Of a stretch of DNA of 64,000 nucleotides, positions 16,662 through 24,853 are shown piece after piece; within the stretch, counting starts at the first letter, position 1, and every line of letters starts with the position of its first letter. The notes under the pieces were generated by a model, which worked only from the letters and a program-made list of their open reading frames with translations, made no database searches and was not told where the DNA came from. The translations under genes and the position numbers were made by a program. Source of the stretch: Christensenella timonensis (GTDB lineage Bacteria > Bacillota > Clostridia > Christensenellales > Christensenellaceae); assembly GCF_900087015.1 (NCBI RefSeq), contig NZ_FLKP01000002.1, forward strand, positions 1,302,001 through 1,366,000. Reading direction: 5' to 3'.

Positions 16662-16672
16662 ATGAACGCTGC

Positions 16673-17749
16673 TCAGTCGCCAAAGCACAGGCCCATGTTT
16701 TTGGCGATGCGCACCATATCGTCGGCCGGAGCAACAAGCTTTGTCTTGCCGGCAACGTCCTTTAACGGGTTCTGGGTCAGCTTACTCTTTTGCAACGCGA
16801 CCGTGCAGCCGAATTTTTTCCGGTAAATGAGCTCCGCCGCCTGTACGCCGAACTGCGTTGCAAGGATGCGGTCGTAAGCGCTTGGGCTTCCGCCGCGCTG
16901 GATATGGCCGGGGACAACGACGCGCGTTTCCGCACCGGTGGCGGATTCGATGGCATGGGCAAGACGGTCGGAAACGCTGCGGTAGCCTTCCCCTGCAAGC
17001 TTTTTGGTGATCTCTTTGCGCTTCATACCTGCTTCGTCGTTGCGCAGGGCGCCCTCGGCAAGCGCGATGATGGAGAAGGCTTTTCCACGCTCGGCACGTT
17101 TGGTGACGGCCTCGATGACTGCGCCGCGATCGTAGGGCATTTCAGGAATGAGGACTACGTCCGCACCGCCTGCGATCCCTGCGTACAGGGTGAGCCAGCC
17201 AGCCTTGTTGCCCATGACTTCCACGATCATGACACGCCCATGGCTGGCGGCGGTCGTATGGATGCGGTCGATCACGTCCGTTGCGATATCCACGGCCGTG
17301 TGGAAACCAAAGGTCACATCCGTCCCCCAGATGTCGTTATCGATGGTCTTGGGCAGGCCAATGATATTGAGTCCCTCTTCTGAGAGCAGGTTTGCCGTTT
17401 TATGCGTCCCGTTCCCGCCGAGGGTGCATAGGCAGTCCAGCTTCATGGATTCGTAATTCCTGACCATGCTTGCGACCTTGTCGACATTATCGTCGCCGAT
17501 CTTGCGCATGTCTTTAAAAGGCGTACGCACTGTACCGAGGATCGTACCGCCCAGCGTCAATATGCCGGAAAATTCATCCTGCTTCATCAGGCGGTACTGC
17601 CCATTGATAAGGCCGGAAAAACCATCCATCACACCGATGATCTCCACATTTTCCATACGTTCGTAAGCGGCTTTTGCCACACCGCGTATTGCCGCGTTAA
17701 GGCCCGGGCAATCGCCGCCGCTTGTCAAGATGCCGATTCTCTTTGTCAT
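16673..17749 (-). CDS. pfkA: 6-phosphofructokinase
   Basis: Phosphorylates fructose 6-phosphate in glycolysis. SGGDCPGLNA, PKTIDNDI (catalytic base D137) and GHIQRGGSP are canonical. Two donor-site residues are mixed: GGNGT at 111-115 has Gly114 as in ATP enzymes but Asn113 where E. coli has a Mg-binding Asp, and K134 in PKTIDND replaces the Gly of ATP enzymes and is the residue found in PPi enzymes. Gly at 104 (E. coli numbering) argues for ATP, but the donor should be tested. Length is 358 residues. The start ATG overlaps the upstream thioesterase stop as ATGA, so the two genes are translationally coupled. Confidence 0.93.
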   Translation of the reverse strand: MTKRIGILTSGGDCPGLNAAIRGVAKAAYERMENVEIIGVMDGFSGLINGQYRLMKQDEFSGILTLGGTILGTVRTPFKDMRKIGDDNVDKVASMVRNYESMKLDCLCTLGGNGTHKTANLLSEEGLNIIGLPKTIDNDIWGTDVTFGFHTAVDIATDVIDRIHTTAASHGRVMIVEVMGNKAGWLTLYAGIAGGADVVLIPEMPYDRGAVIEAVTKRAERGKAFSIIALAEGALRNDEAGMKRKEITKKLAGEGYRSVSDRLAHAIESATGAETRVVVPGHIQRGGSPSAYDRILATQFGVQAAELIYRKKFGCTVALQKSKLTQNPLKDVAGKTKLVAPADDMVRIAKNMGLCFGD

Positions 17750-18498
17750 CTCCTGATCCCCCCAATATTGTTCTTCCATTCGATGGCTGCGTCAAACACG
17801 GTGTGCCCGTTGCGTTTGCCGCATACCAATGTGGTGTTTTCAAGCTGCTTGCAATAGATATCGACGACATCGTCCATATAGGTTTCCGCGATATAATTGA
17901 TACGCAAATCTGCCATCTGGTCATTTTTCAGGGTGTCCGGTGAAAAGAGCTCGCAGATCCAATCCGCATATTTGGCGTTGTTCATATGCCCGTTCATGTC
18001 CGTATCGCTGTACATGACGATGCGGCGTGCAAGATGCTCCATGTTGTCCGGCATTTTGATCTTGGTAGGTTCGGCAAGGGCCGTCCCGTGCGCGAGGTCG
18101 TAGGGATAGTTTTCGCCGATCTCGCCCGTGCGGCACAGATACCGCTCACGGATATTGAAAAGCACCCAAAGGGAAGTGGCGCGTCCCAGTTCTTCTCCCG
18201 CCTCGCTTAGAAACATCGTATGGCGGATAAAAAACAGCTTGGTCGGCTTGCCCGGCCAGGTCACGACTTTGATGTTTTCCGTTAAGGCGGGGTATTTGGT
18301 CATCTTGAGGTGCAGGCGCGTGAGCATCCACGCGAGTCCTTTCTCGTCCACGAGGTCAGCGCGTCCCGCACCTACGGCGATCGCATGATCCTCGGCGATC
18401 TCCTGCATACGCGTCAGGACGGCGGACGGCCGCCATACGCCCTTTAAATCCACATCGAGTGCGCGTATCGTATAATCCTGTTCCAGTTTTGTAATCAT
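17746..18498 (-). CDS. acyl-ACP thioesterase (FatA/FatB-type double hotdog)
   Basis: Releases fatty acid from acyl carrier protein. Residues 1-130 form a first hotdog domain (RALDVDLKGVWRP, MLTRLHLKM) and 150-250 a second carrying DTDMNGHMNNAKYADW around D165-H171, the usual active-site region of this family. At 250 residues it matches bacterial acyl-ACP thioesterases. GGAGG lies about eight bases before ATG. Its stop codon overlaps the pfkA start, an odd pairing of lipid and glycolytic genes. Chain-length preference cannot be read from the sequence. Confidence 0.88.
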   Translation of the reverse strand: MITKLEQDYTIRALDVDLKGVWRPSAVLTRMQEIAEDHAIAVGAGRADLVDEKGLAWMLTRLHLKMTKYPALTENIKVVTWPGKPTKLFFIRHTMFLSEAGEELGRATSLWVLFNIRERYLCRTGEIGENYPYDLAHGTALAEPTKIKMPDNMEHLARRIVMYSDTDMNGHMNNAKYADWICELFSPDTLKNDQMADLRINYIAETYMDDVVDIYCKQLENTTLVCGKRNGHTVFDAAIEWKNNIGGIRR

Positions 18499-18573
18499 AT
18501 GCCAGCCCTCCGAACATTCCAGTCAATCTTTCCTGCTAATAGTATCTTAACACTTCAAAAAAGAAAAGAAAAC

Positions 18574-18599
18574 AAAAGGCGGATAAAAATCCGCCTTTT
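18574..18599 (-). terminator. terminator after the ribokinase-family gene
   Basis: On the minus strand AAAAGGCGGAT pairs with ATCCGCCTTTT and leads into a T-rich tract, separating the transporter operon from the thioesterase gene. Confidence 0.85.
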
Positions 18600-18615
18600 C
18601 TGTGATGCCAGATTG

Positions 18616-19503
18616 CTATTTTTCCTGTGCGAGCACCATATCGAGCGTGGGGATGGAGCCAGCCGCCCCCTTTTTGGAGACCGTGATGGAGGAGGCGCGC
18701 GCCGCCAGCCTGAGCGTATCTTCTATGGCAAGCCCGCTTGAAATCCCGTAGACAAAGTATCCGAGGAAGGTATCGCCCGCGGCGGTCGTATCCACTGCCT
18801 TGACAGGGAAGATGCCTTGCGTATACGTTTGGTTGCCGTCGTAATAGCGCGAGCCTTCCGAACCCAGGGTCATCAGGATGTTGGCATACGGATATTTTTG
18901 CGCGATCGCAGGGATAATGTCGTCAATGACATCCGTTCCCGCGATTTGGGCGCCTTCGATCTCGTTGACGATAAAATACTTCACTTTTTCCAAAGGAAGG
19001 CCATTGATCGAGGCATCGATGGGGGAAGGGTTCAAAACGATGTGCATGCCTTTTTCATACGCCTGGTCGATCAGGTAACCGATGTCGTTTAATTCGTTCT
19101 GTAAAAGAAGAAAGTCGCCCGCTTCAAAGTGCGCAAGCGTTTCGTCCATCTGCCCTTTGGGGATCTGGCGGTTGGTACCGCCGAATACGATGATGCAGTT
19201 TTGGCCGTTGGGGTCGACCTGGATGACAGTATGGCCGGAGGGAGCATCGTCCCGCTTTACCACATAATCGCTGTTCACACCTGCTTCCCGAAGGGCCTTA
19301 AGCAGGATATCGCCATCGCTGCCCACGCTGCCCGCATGGTATACGTCCCCGCCGGCTTTTTTGGTGGCGATGGACTGGTTGAGCCCTTTGCCGCCGGCAA
19401 AGATACCGCGTGCAAAGGAAGTGATGGTTTCCCCGGGCGTGACAAAATGGGGAACATCGTATACATAATCCACATTCAGTGATCCGAAATTCAACACCTT
19501 CAT
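18616..19503 (-). CDS. PfkB-family carbohydrate kinase, ribokinase-like
   Basis: ATP-dependent sugar or nucleoside kinase. The two PfkB signatures are present: GGKGLNQSIA near the N-terminus and DTTAAGDTFLGYF near the C-terminus, with the catalytic Asp in the latter. The form closely resembles ribokinase, but the substrate is not certain. Start ATG 19503 follows TGAGGT; the upstream in-frame start adds six residues without a better site. It is the last gene of an amino-acid transporter operon, ten bases after the ATPase gene, which is an unexpected partner. Confidence 0.88.
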   Translation of the reverse strand: MKVLNFGSLNVDYVYDVPHFVTPGETITSFARGIFAGGKGLNQSIATKKAGGDVYHAGSVGSDGDILLKALREAGVNSDYVVKRDDAPSGHTVIQVDPNGQNCIIVFGGTNRQIPKGQMDETLAHFEAGDFLLLQNELNDIGYLIDQAYEKGMHIVLNPSPIDASINGLPLEKVKYFIVNEIEGAQIAGTDVIDDIIPAIAQKYPYANILMTLGSEGSRYYDGNQTYTQGIFPVKAVDTTAAGDTFLGYFVYGISSGLAIEDTLRLAARASSITVSKKGAAGSIPTLDMVLAQEK

Positions 19504-19513
19504 AGCGCTTACC

Positions 19514-20275
19514 TCACACACTTAATAATTTATTGAGAAATGCTTTGATCCGATCCTCTTTAGGATTGAGCAAGAGCTCTTCCGGCGTACCCCGGTCGAG
19601 CACCCGTCCGTCATCCATAAAGACCACGCTGCTTGCGACCTCTTTGGCAAAGCCCATCTCATGCGTGACGATGAGCATAGTCATGTGCTCGGCCGCCAGT
19701 TCTTTGATGACCTGCAATACCTCGCCCGTAAGCTCGGGGTCGAGCGCGGAGGTCGGTTCGTCGAAGCAAAGGATGTCGGGATCCATGGCGAGCGCCCGCG
19801 CGATCGCAACGCGCTGGCTTTGTCCTCCCGAAAGCTCGCAGGGATAAGCCTCGGCGCGGTCCATCAGGCCAACCTTCCCCAGCAATTCAAAGGCCTCGGT
19901 TTCGGCCTGTTCCTTTGGTTTCTTATCGACGCTCATGGGGGCGAGCGTTAAATTTTGCAGTACGTTTAAGTGCGGGAAGAGGTTGAAATTTTGAAAAACC
20001 ATACCAAGGTGCAGCCGCGCTTTGGTCAGTTCCTCTTCGGGCAGGTAAACGGTAGAACCGTTTTTTTCTTCGGCGATGGTGATCCCATCCAATATGATCG
20101 TGCCTTTTTCCGCGCGCTCCAGGCAGTTGATACAGCGCAAAAGCGTACTTTTGCCCGAACCGGACGGCCCGATGATAGCTGTCGTTTCGCCTTTTTCAAG
20201 GGAAAGGCCGATATTTTTCAGAACTTCGGCCTTGCCGAAGCTTTTATACAGATTTTTAACTTCCAATATGCTCAT
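19514..20275 (-). CDS. polar amino acid ABC transporter ATP-binding protein
   Basis: Energises uptake by the permease encoded just upstream. Walker A GPSGSGKST, the Q-loop MVFQNFNLFPH, signature LSGGQSQR, Walker [15 protein letters not shown] and the H-loop (VTHEM) are intact. The pattern is that of the GlnQ/HisP subfamily. Length is 253 residues. It lies between the permease (11-base gap) and the sugar-kinase gene (10-base gap), consistent with one transcript. Confidence 0.95.
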   Translation of the reverse strand: MSILEVKNLYKSFGKAEVLKNIGLSLEKGETTAIIGPSGSGKSTLLRCINCLERAEKGTIILDGITIAEEKNGSTVYLPEEELTKARLHLGMVFQNFNLFPHLNVLQNLTLAPMSVDKKPKEQAETEAFELLGKVGLMDRAEAYPCELSGGQSQRVAIARALAMDPDILCFDEPTSALDPELTGEVLQVIKELAAEHMTMLIVTHEMGFAKEVASSVVFMDDGRVLDRGTPEELLLNPKEDRIKAFLNKLLSV

Positions 20276-20286
20276 TTGCGCTGCTC

Positions 20287-20961
20287 CTATATCCTGTAAT
20301 AATCCATACGCTTCTCAATTTTTTGCAATATGGCGGAAACGATCGCATTGATGATCAGGTAGAAGACCATCGCCACAACCAAAGGCATGATGGACACTTC
20401 GCGTGTGGATGCCGAGTAGGCGATTTGCAACAGGTCGCCCAAGGCGATGATGCTGACAAGTGCGGTGTCCTTTACGAGGGTGATCACTTCATTGCCGAGG
20501 GAGGGCATGACGATTTTAAAAACCTGCGGAACGACGATCTTGCGCATGGTCACGCCTTTGGAAAGCCCAAGTACCGAAGCGGCCTCATATTGCCCGCGGT
20601 TAAGCGACTGGACGCCGCCGCGGAAAATTTCGCTGAAATAGGCGGTGTAGTTGAGGGCAAAGGAGATGAGGGCGGATTCAAAACGTCCCAGCCGAAAGAC
20701 GCTGGCAGGTACGTTCAGAGCGGTCAGCAGCAAATTGATGCCGAAAAACAAAAAGGCGACCTGCAGGATAAGAGGCGTACCGCGCATGATGATCAAATAA
20801 ACATTGTAGATCCCACGGCCAAATTTATTTTTGGCATACAGGCTGACCTGCGACCCGAGAAAACCGAGTGGGATAGCGATCACGAGCGTCAGGGCAAACA
20901 GGGCGAGCGTAATACCGAGGCCTTGTGCAAGCTCGACAGACAAACTCAATACTTTTTCCAT
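20287..20961 (-). CDS. polar amino acid ABC transporter permease
   Basis: Membrane subunit of the HisM/GlnP type, 224 residues with about five transmembrane segments. It carries GITLALFAL and MRGTPLILQ near the N-terminus and the EAA loop YEAASVLGLSKGVTMRKIVVPQ that contacts the ATPase. ATG 20961 is preceded by AGGAG at a good distance; the longer in-frame start lies in the intergenic hairpin region and is unlikely. One permease gene suggests a homodimer. Confidence 0.93.
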   Translation of the reverse strand: MEKVLSLSVELAQGLGITLALFALTLVIAIPLGFLGSQVSLYAKNKFGRGIYNVYLIIMRGTPLILQVAFLFFGINLLLTALNVPASVFRLGRFESALISFALNYTAYFSEIFRGGVQSLNRGQYEAASVLGLSKGVTMRKIVVPQVFKIVMPSLGNEVITLVKDTALVSIIALGDLLQIAYSASTREVSIMPLVVAMVFYLIINAIVSAILQKIEKRMDYYRI

Positions 20962-20992
20962 AGGTAATGACTCCTGATTATTGAATAATAAC

Positions 20993-21030
20993 AAAAAACC
21001 GGGCAGTATATCAAACACTGCCCGTTTTTT
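20993..21030 (-). terminator. intra-operon terminator between binding protein and permease genes
   Basis: On the minus strand AAACGGGCAGTG pairs with a CTGCCCGG arm ending in six T residues, directly after the binding-protein stop. Partial termination here would give more binding protein than membrane complex, a common arrangement in ABC importers. Confidence 0.8.
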
Positions 21031-21045
21031 GAAAAGCTGGCCTGT

Positions 21046-21921
21046 TTAGAAGGTGGTAACGTCCTTACCAAACCATTTCTGGCTGATTTCGGCCGCCGTA
21101 CCGTCTTCCTTCATTTGTTTGAGCGCATCCATGACAGCGTTCATAAAAGACTCTTCACCTTTACGAAAGCCGATGCCGTATTCTTCCGGCGCAAGTGTTT
21201 CTTCCAGTATAACATATTCGCCGGGCGTTTTGGCAAGATAATAATTCGCAACCACGGAATCGACCGCGAGAGCATCGACAGTGCCCGTCTTAACATCCAT
21301 AAGCGCGGTTACGTTATCTTTGAAATCTACCTGCTCGCCGATGGAATCGGAAAGCTCCTTATTCTCTGAAATCGCGATTTGGGCGGAGGAACCATCCTGT
21401 ACCGCAAGCTTTTTGCCCGCAAGGTCTGAGAGCTTGGTGATGGGGGAATCCGCCGTGACCACGACCACCTGCGTGTTTTCCATGTAAGGATCGCTCATCA
21501 GGAGCTTTTCCTTGCGCTCGTCCGTGATCGTAAAACCGTTCCACAGCAGGTCGACGGTTCCAGAGCTCAATTCCATGATGTTGGAGCTCCAGTCGATGGG
21601 CTGGAATACGACCTTCACACCCATGTGGTCGGCAACGGCCTGCGCCATTTCCACGTCGAAGCCGGTGATGTTCCCGCTTTCGTCCTTAAAGCCCATGGGC
21701 GGGAAGCTGACGTCCATACCCATAATGAATTCGCCTTTGTCTTTGATCTTCTGCAGGGAATCGTCGCTGGCGGCAGCCGCGCTTTCATCCGCAGGCGCAG
21801 AAGCGCTGCCCGCATCGGACGCAGATGCGGATTCACTGGGAGCCTCTGCCTGGGGCGCGCAGCCAATCAGGCACGCTGCGGCAAGAACAGCAACAAGGGC
21901 AAAAAGCAATATTTTTTTCAT
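21046..21921 (-). CDS. amino acid ABC transporter substrate-binding lipoprotein
   Basis: Extracellular binding protein anchored through Cys21 of the lipobox LIGC. A Ser/Ala/Glu-rich linker (about 22-52) leads to a type 3 solute-binding fold: MGMDVSFPPMGFKDESGNITGFDVE, DLLWNGFTITDERK and the second lobe at AVQDGSSAQ. The Arg in ERK and the following SDPY are the usual amino-acid carboxylate-binding region, so an amino acid ligand is expected, though which one is not clear. First gene of the four-gene minus-strand operon. Confidence 0.93.
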   Translation of the reverse strand: MKKILLFALVAVLAAACLIGCAPQAEAPSESASASDAGSASAPADESAAAASDDSLQKIKDKGEFIMGMDVSFPPMGFKDESGNITGFDVEMAQAVADHMGVKVVFQPIDWSSNIMELSSGTVDLLWNGFTITDERKEKLLMSDPYMENTQVVVVTADSPITKLSDLAGKKLAVQDGSSAQIAISENKELSDSIGEQVDFKDNVTALMDVKTGTVDALAVDSVVANYYLAKTPGEYVILEETLAPEEYGIGFRKGEESFMNAVMDALKQMKEDGTAAEISQKWFGKDVTTF

Positions 21922-21962
21922 AACATTTCTCTCCTGCTTATAAATTTTATCACAATACTGGT

Positions 21963-21991
21963 ATTATAATTCATTGTGCTAAATTAGTAAA
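21963..21991 (-). promoter_or_regulatory. promoter of the amino acid transporter operon
   Basis: On the minus strand TTTACT and TATAAT are 17 bp apart, some 40 bp before the start codon. The -10 lies within the imperfect inverted repeat CACAAT...ATTGTG (21951-21978), a possible operator. Confidence 0.65.
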
Positions 21992-22018
21992 GGGGTAACC
22001 GGAGAAATAATATGGCGA

Positions 22019-22054
22019 CAAAAAACGCGACCCTTATGACTGGGCCGCGCTTTT
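22019..22054 (-). terminator. terminator after the CofE-like gene
   Basis: On the minus strand a GCGCGGCCC arm pairs with GGGTCGCG (with mismatch) and ends in six T residues, just before the next operon's promoter. Confidence 0.7.
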
Positions 22055-22064
22055 ACCGTTTGCT

Positions 22065-23267
22065 TTAGATTTCGTCGGAATAGTTATCGAAGTAGCCCTG
22101 TACGAATACGACGGGAGTGCCCTTATCGCCGCTGCCCGAAGTCAGGTCGCACAGCGAACCGATCAGGTCTGTTAGCTGCCGGGGGGTCGTGCCCTGCGAG
22201 GCCATCGACCCCTTCAGGTCGGCATCCTTTTTTTGGATGTGTGCGGTGATCGCTTTTTGCAGCTCCGCGCCGGAAAGCCCGGCGAAGTCGTTATCCGCTA
22301 AGTATTTGAGCTTCAATTCGTTGGGAACGCCTTCGAGCCCGGAGGTATAGCCGGGGGAGACGACCGGGTCTGCAAGCTCCCAGATTTTTCCGACCGGGTC
22401 TTTGAACGCGCCGTCGCCATAGACCATGACTTCCACGGTTTTGCCCGTCGCATCCTTCATTTTTTGCTGTACGCTGGCGACGAATTGATCGCAGTCGCGC
22501 GGGAACAGTTTTACCGTCGATTCTGTGGATTTGTTGGAACCCAGCAGGCCGTAATCGGGATTGTAGCCGCTCCCGTTTACCGGCTTGTTTAAGATGTCGC
22601 AGAGCGTATAGACTTTCTGTGCGCCTGCGTTAAGTAATTTACGCTTGCTGCGCTCGCGCGTATGTATATCGCAGCACAGCACGTTTTTGGTATAATCGAG
22701 GATCACGGTCGGGTTGTTCGCAAATACGAATTCGACTTCCGCGCCTTCTTCGTTGATCACAGAGGCGTAATATTCGACATAATCCATGCCTGTGAAGGGA
22801 TGGAGGTTCACGCCGAACAGCTCCCGGTATTTTTTGAGGTCGAGCACGTCCGTCCACGGGTTCACGCCTTTTTCATCCAGTTGGTCTAAAGAAATCAGGT
22901 GATTGCCTACTTCATCAGCCGGATAGGAGAGCATCATGACGATCTTTTTCGCGCCGCGCGCAATACCGCGCAGGCAGATTGCGAAACGGTTGCGGCTGGT
23001 GATGGGGAAAATAAGGCCGACCGTTTCATCGCCAAATTTTTCCCTGACATCGGCGGCGATATCGTCAACAGAGGCGTAATTCCCCTGCGCACGCGCTACC
23101 ACAGCTTCCGTTACCGCGATGACGTCACGGTCGTGTATCGCAAAACCGCCGTCAAAAGCGTTTGCAGCTTCCAGGATGGAGTCGGCCACCATCTGGGCCA
23201 GGTCGTCGCCCTGGCGGATGATCGGGGTACGGATCCCCCGGGAAATGGTTCCTACTAATCTAGACAT
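22065..23267 (-). CDS. CofE-like protein (coenzyme F420-0:L-glutamate ligase family)
   Basis: 400 residues related to the F420-0:gamma-glutamyl ligase family. Recognisable segments are RGIRTPIIRQGDDL at the start, HDRDVIAVTEAVVARAQG, and LIFPITSRNRFAICLRGIARGAKK. In methanogens and actinobacteria CofE adds glutamate to F420-0. Bacteria of the type suggested here are not known to make F420 and no cof or fbi gene lies nearby, so another amide-ligase substrate is likely. ATG 23267 follows GGTGGG; the frame continues upstream for 63 codons but without family resemblance or a ribosome binding site. Divergent from the hexokinase-family gene. Confidence 0.75.
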   Translation of the reverse strand: MSRLVGTISRGIRTPIIRQGDDLAQMVADSILEAANAFDGGFAIHDRDVIAVTEAVVARAQGNYASVDDIAADVREKFGDETVGLIFPITSRNRFAICLRGIARGAKKIVMMLSYPADEVGNHLISLDQLDEKGVNPWTDVLDLKKYRELFGVNLHPFTGMDYVEYYASVINEEGAEVEFVFANNPTVILDYTKNVLCCDIHTRERSKRKLLNAGAQKVYTLCDILNKPVNGSGYNPDYGLLGSNKSTESTVKLFPRDCDQFVASVQQKMKDATGKTVEVMVYGDGAFKDPVGKIWELADPVVSPGYTSGLEGVPNELKLKYLADNDFAGLSGAELQKAITAHIQKKDADLKGSMASQGTTPRQLTDLIGSLCDLTSGSGDKGTPVVFVQGYFDNYSDEI

Positions 23268-23456
23268 AAAAAATCCCACCTTTGGTACACATCGCAAAAG
23301 ATATGCTTTTTTGGAATAAACCTTAAGTATTATAGCAGAAAAAGGAAAAAGGCTCAACCCATGTCGGAAAAAAGGAAAACGGGGCAGATGACGGCTATGC
23401 AAGCATGTGTTTTTTTTGTATAATAAAGATGGCCGAATTTTGATAAAGGAGTACAT

Positions 23457-24710
23457 GTGTTGAAAGCTAAAGAATTTTTACAAAATCACCGGATGGGATT
23501 TGAGACCATCGTACTGGAAGACGAGATCGACCAATATATCGACGAGATGAAAAAAGGGTTATGCGGGCAGCCGAGTTCGCTGCTGATGCTGCCTTCCTAT
23601 ATTGCTTTAAAGGACGACGTACAGCGGAAGAAGCCTGTATTGTGCGTGGATGCGGGGGGAACGAACCTGCGCATTACGGTGGCGCAATTTGATGCGGAGG
23701 GGCATTTTTGTACGGGGGAAGTGTTCCGCTATATTATGCCCGGCGTGGAGAGGGAGCTTAGTGCACAGGAATTCTTTGATACGCTGGCGGGACTGATTTT
23801 CCCGCTCACAAGCATCACAAAGGATATCGTGATTTCGTTTGCCTACCGGGCAAGGACGCTCCCCAACATCGACAGCGAGATCGTGGACATCACAAAGGAA
23901 GTCAAGGTGAGGGGAGCGGAAGGGAAACTGCTGGGAAAAGAGATATGCGCAAGCCTGGCCGCCCTCGGTGCGCAGGATTGCAGCGTGATCGTTTTAAACG
24001 ATTCGGTCGCTACGGCGCTGGCCGGAAAAGCGGAAAAATTAGTGGAAGGATACGGTTCTTTCACTGGAACGATCCTTGGTACGGGCAGCAACAGCTGCTA
24101 TATGGAATCCATCGGGAATATCAAAAAAATGAACGGACACGACGCGGAGGGCGTGACAGTCGTCAATGCGGAAGCGGGAAGCTATAATAAGGTTCCGCGC
24201 AGCGATATCGACATCGCCTTTGACAACAGCCTGCAAAACCCCGGCGTGGGCGTATTTGAAAAGATGACGAGCGGCGGTTATCTGGGGAGCCTGTGCGGAT
24301 TTACCCTGCGCGTTGCCAGTGCGGAGGGTGTATTTCAAAAGTCTTTTGACGCACAGCTTGATACTATGCAGGTAAATGAATTCCTAACAGACCGTGCGGG
24401 TTTCATTGCGGAATATTTTACGGATGAAAGCGACGCGGGAGAAGCGTACGAGATATTGCTCAACCTGACAAAACGGGCGGGCAGGCTGCTTGCGCTGCAG
24501 ATGGCGGCGATGGCAGTAAAAGCATGCAAAGCCAACCACCGCGTTTGCATGACGATCGAGGGCACGACATATGAAAAAATGTTTGGTTTAAAGCATGAGG
24601 CGTTGATCACGCTGCTGCCGTTCTTGCAGGGCAGGGAGATCGAGGCGGATGTGATCAGTGTGGATATGGCTGTATTAAAAGGCTGTGCGATCGCCGGGTT
24701 ATCCAGATAA
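23457..24710 (+). CDS. hexokinase family protein (eukaryotic-type fold signature)
   Basis: Probable ATP-dependent hexose kinase. LMLPSYI before DAGGTNLR (D65-R72) and LNDSVATALAG resemble the conserved blocks of the eukaryotic hexokinase family, not the ROK or Glk glucokinases. LGTGSNSCY matches the sugar-site loop, and EGTTYEK near the C-terminus is the adenosine-binding region. Length is 417 residues. The start is ambiguous: AAAGGAG lies five bases before GTG 23457 and eight before TTG 23460. A -10 TATAAT at 23419-23424 has only a weak -35. The next gene downstream is hydE, separated by an attenuator-like leader. The sugar substrate is unknown. Confidence 0.85.
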   Translation: MLKAKEFLQNHRMGFETIVLEDEIDQYIDEMKKGLCGQPSSLLMLPSYIALKDDVQRKKPVLCVDAGGTNLRITVAQFDAEGHFCTGEVFRYIMPGVERELSAQEFFDTLAGLIFPLTSITKDIVISFAYRARTLPNIDSEIVDITKEVKVRGAEGKLLGKEICASLAALGAQDCSVIVLNDSVATALAGKAEKLVEGYGSFTGTILGTGSNSCYMESIGNIKKMNGHDAEGVTVVNAEAGSYNKVPRSDIDIAFDNSLQNPGVGVFEKMTSGGYLGSLCGFTLRVASAEGVFQKSFDAQLDTMQVNEFLTDRAGFIAEYFTDESDAGEAYEILLNLTKRAGRLLALQMAAMAVKACKANHRVCMTIEGTTYEKMFGLKHEALITLLPFLQGREIEADVISVDMAVLKGCAIAGLSR

Positions 24711-24761
24711 AATCAGGATTACCGGGCGCGCAAAGCGGGTATCTATATTATTAGGAAAGAC

Positions 24762-24853
24762 TTCTGACCGCAAGGAATGATTCTGAACGGAAGGACGGCT
24801 GATAAGACAATGGTTTTGTGCTGTTCTTTTGCGTTCAAAAGGACAGCATTTTT
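24762..24853 (+). promoter_or_regulatory. attenuator-like leader of the hydE-hydG-hydF operon
   Basis: Two imperfect 15-base direct repeats, TTCTGACCGCAAGGA (24762-24776) and TTCTGAACGGAAGGA (24781-24795), precede an intrinsic terminator at 24819-24853 that lies only 15 bases before the hydE start. A terminator here makes sense only if read-through is regulated or if it closes the hexokinase transcript. I do not recognise a known riboswitch class. Confidence 0.5.
24819..24853 (+). terminator. intrinsic terminator before hydE
   Basis: TGCTGTTCTTTTG pairs with CAAAAGGACAGCA (one G-U pair) around the four-base loop CGTT, followed by five T residues. The hydE ribosome binding site follows at once. 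Confidence 0.85.

Noticed and set aside
22065-23456. 63-residue N-terminal extension of the CofE-like protein
   Set aside because: The added residues are basic and unordered, have no ribosome binding site, and would reach into the hexokinase promoter; the MSRLVGT start fits the family.
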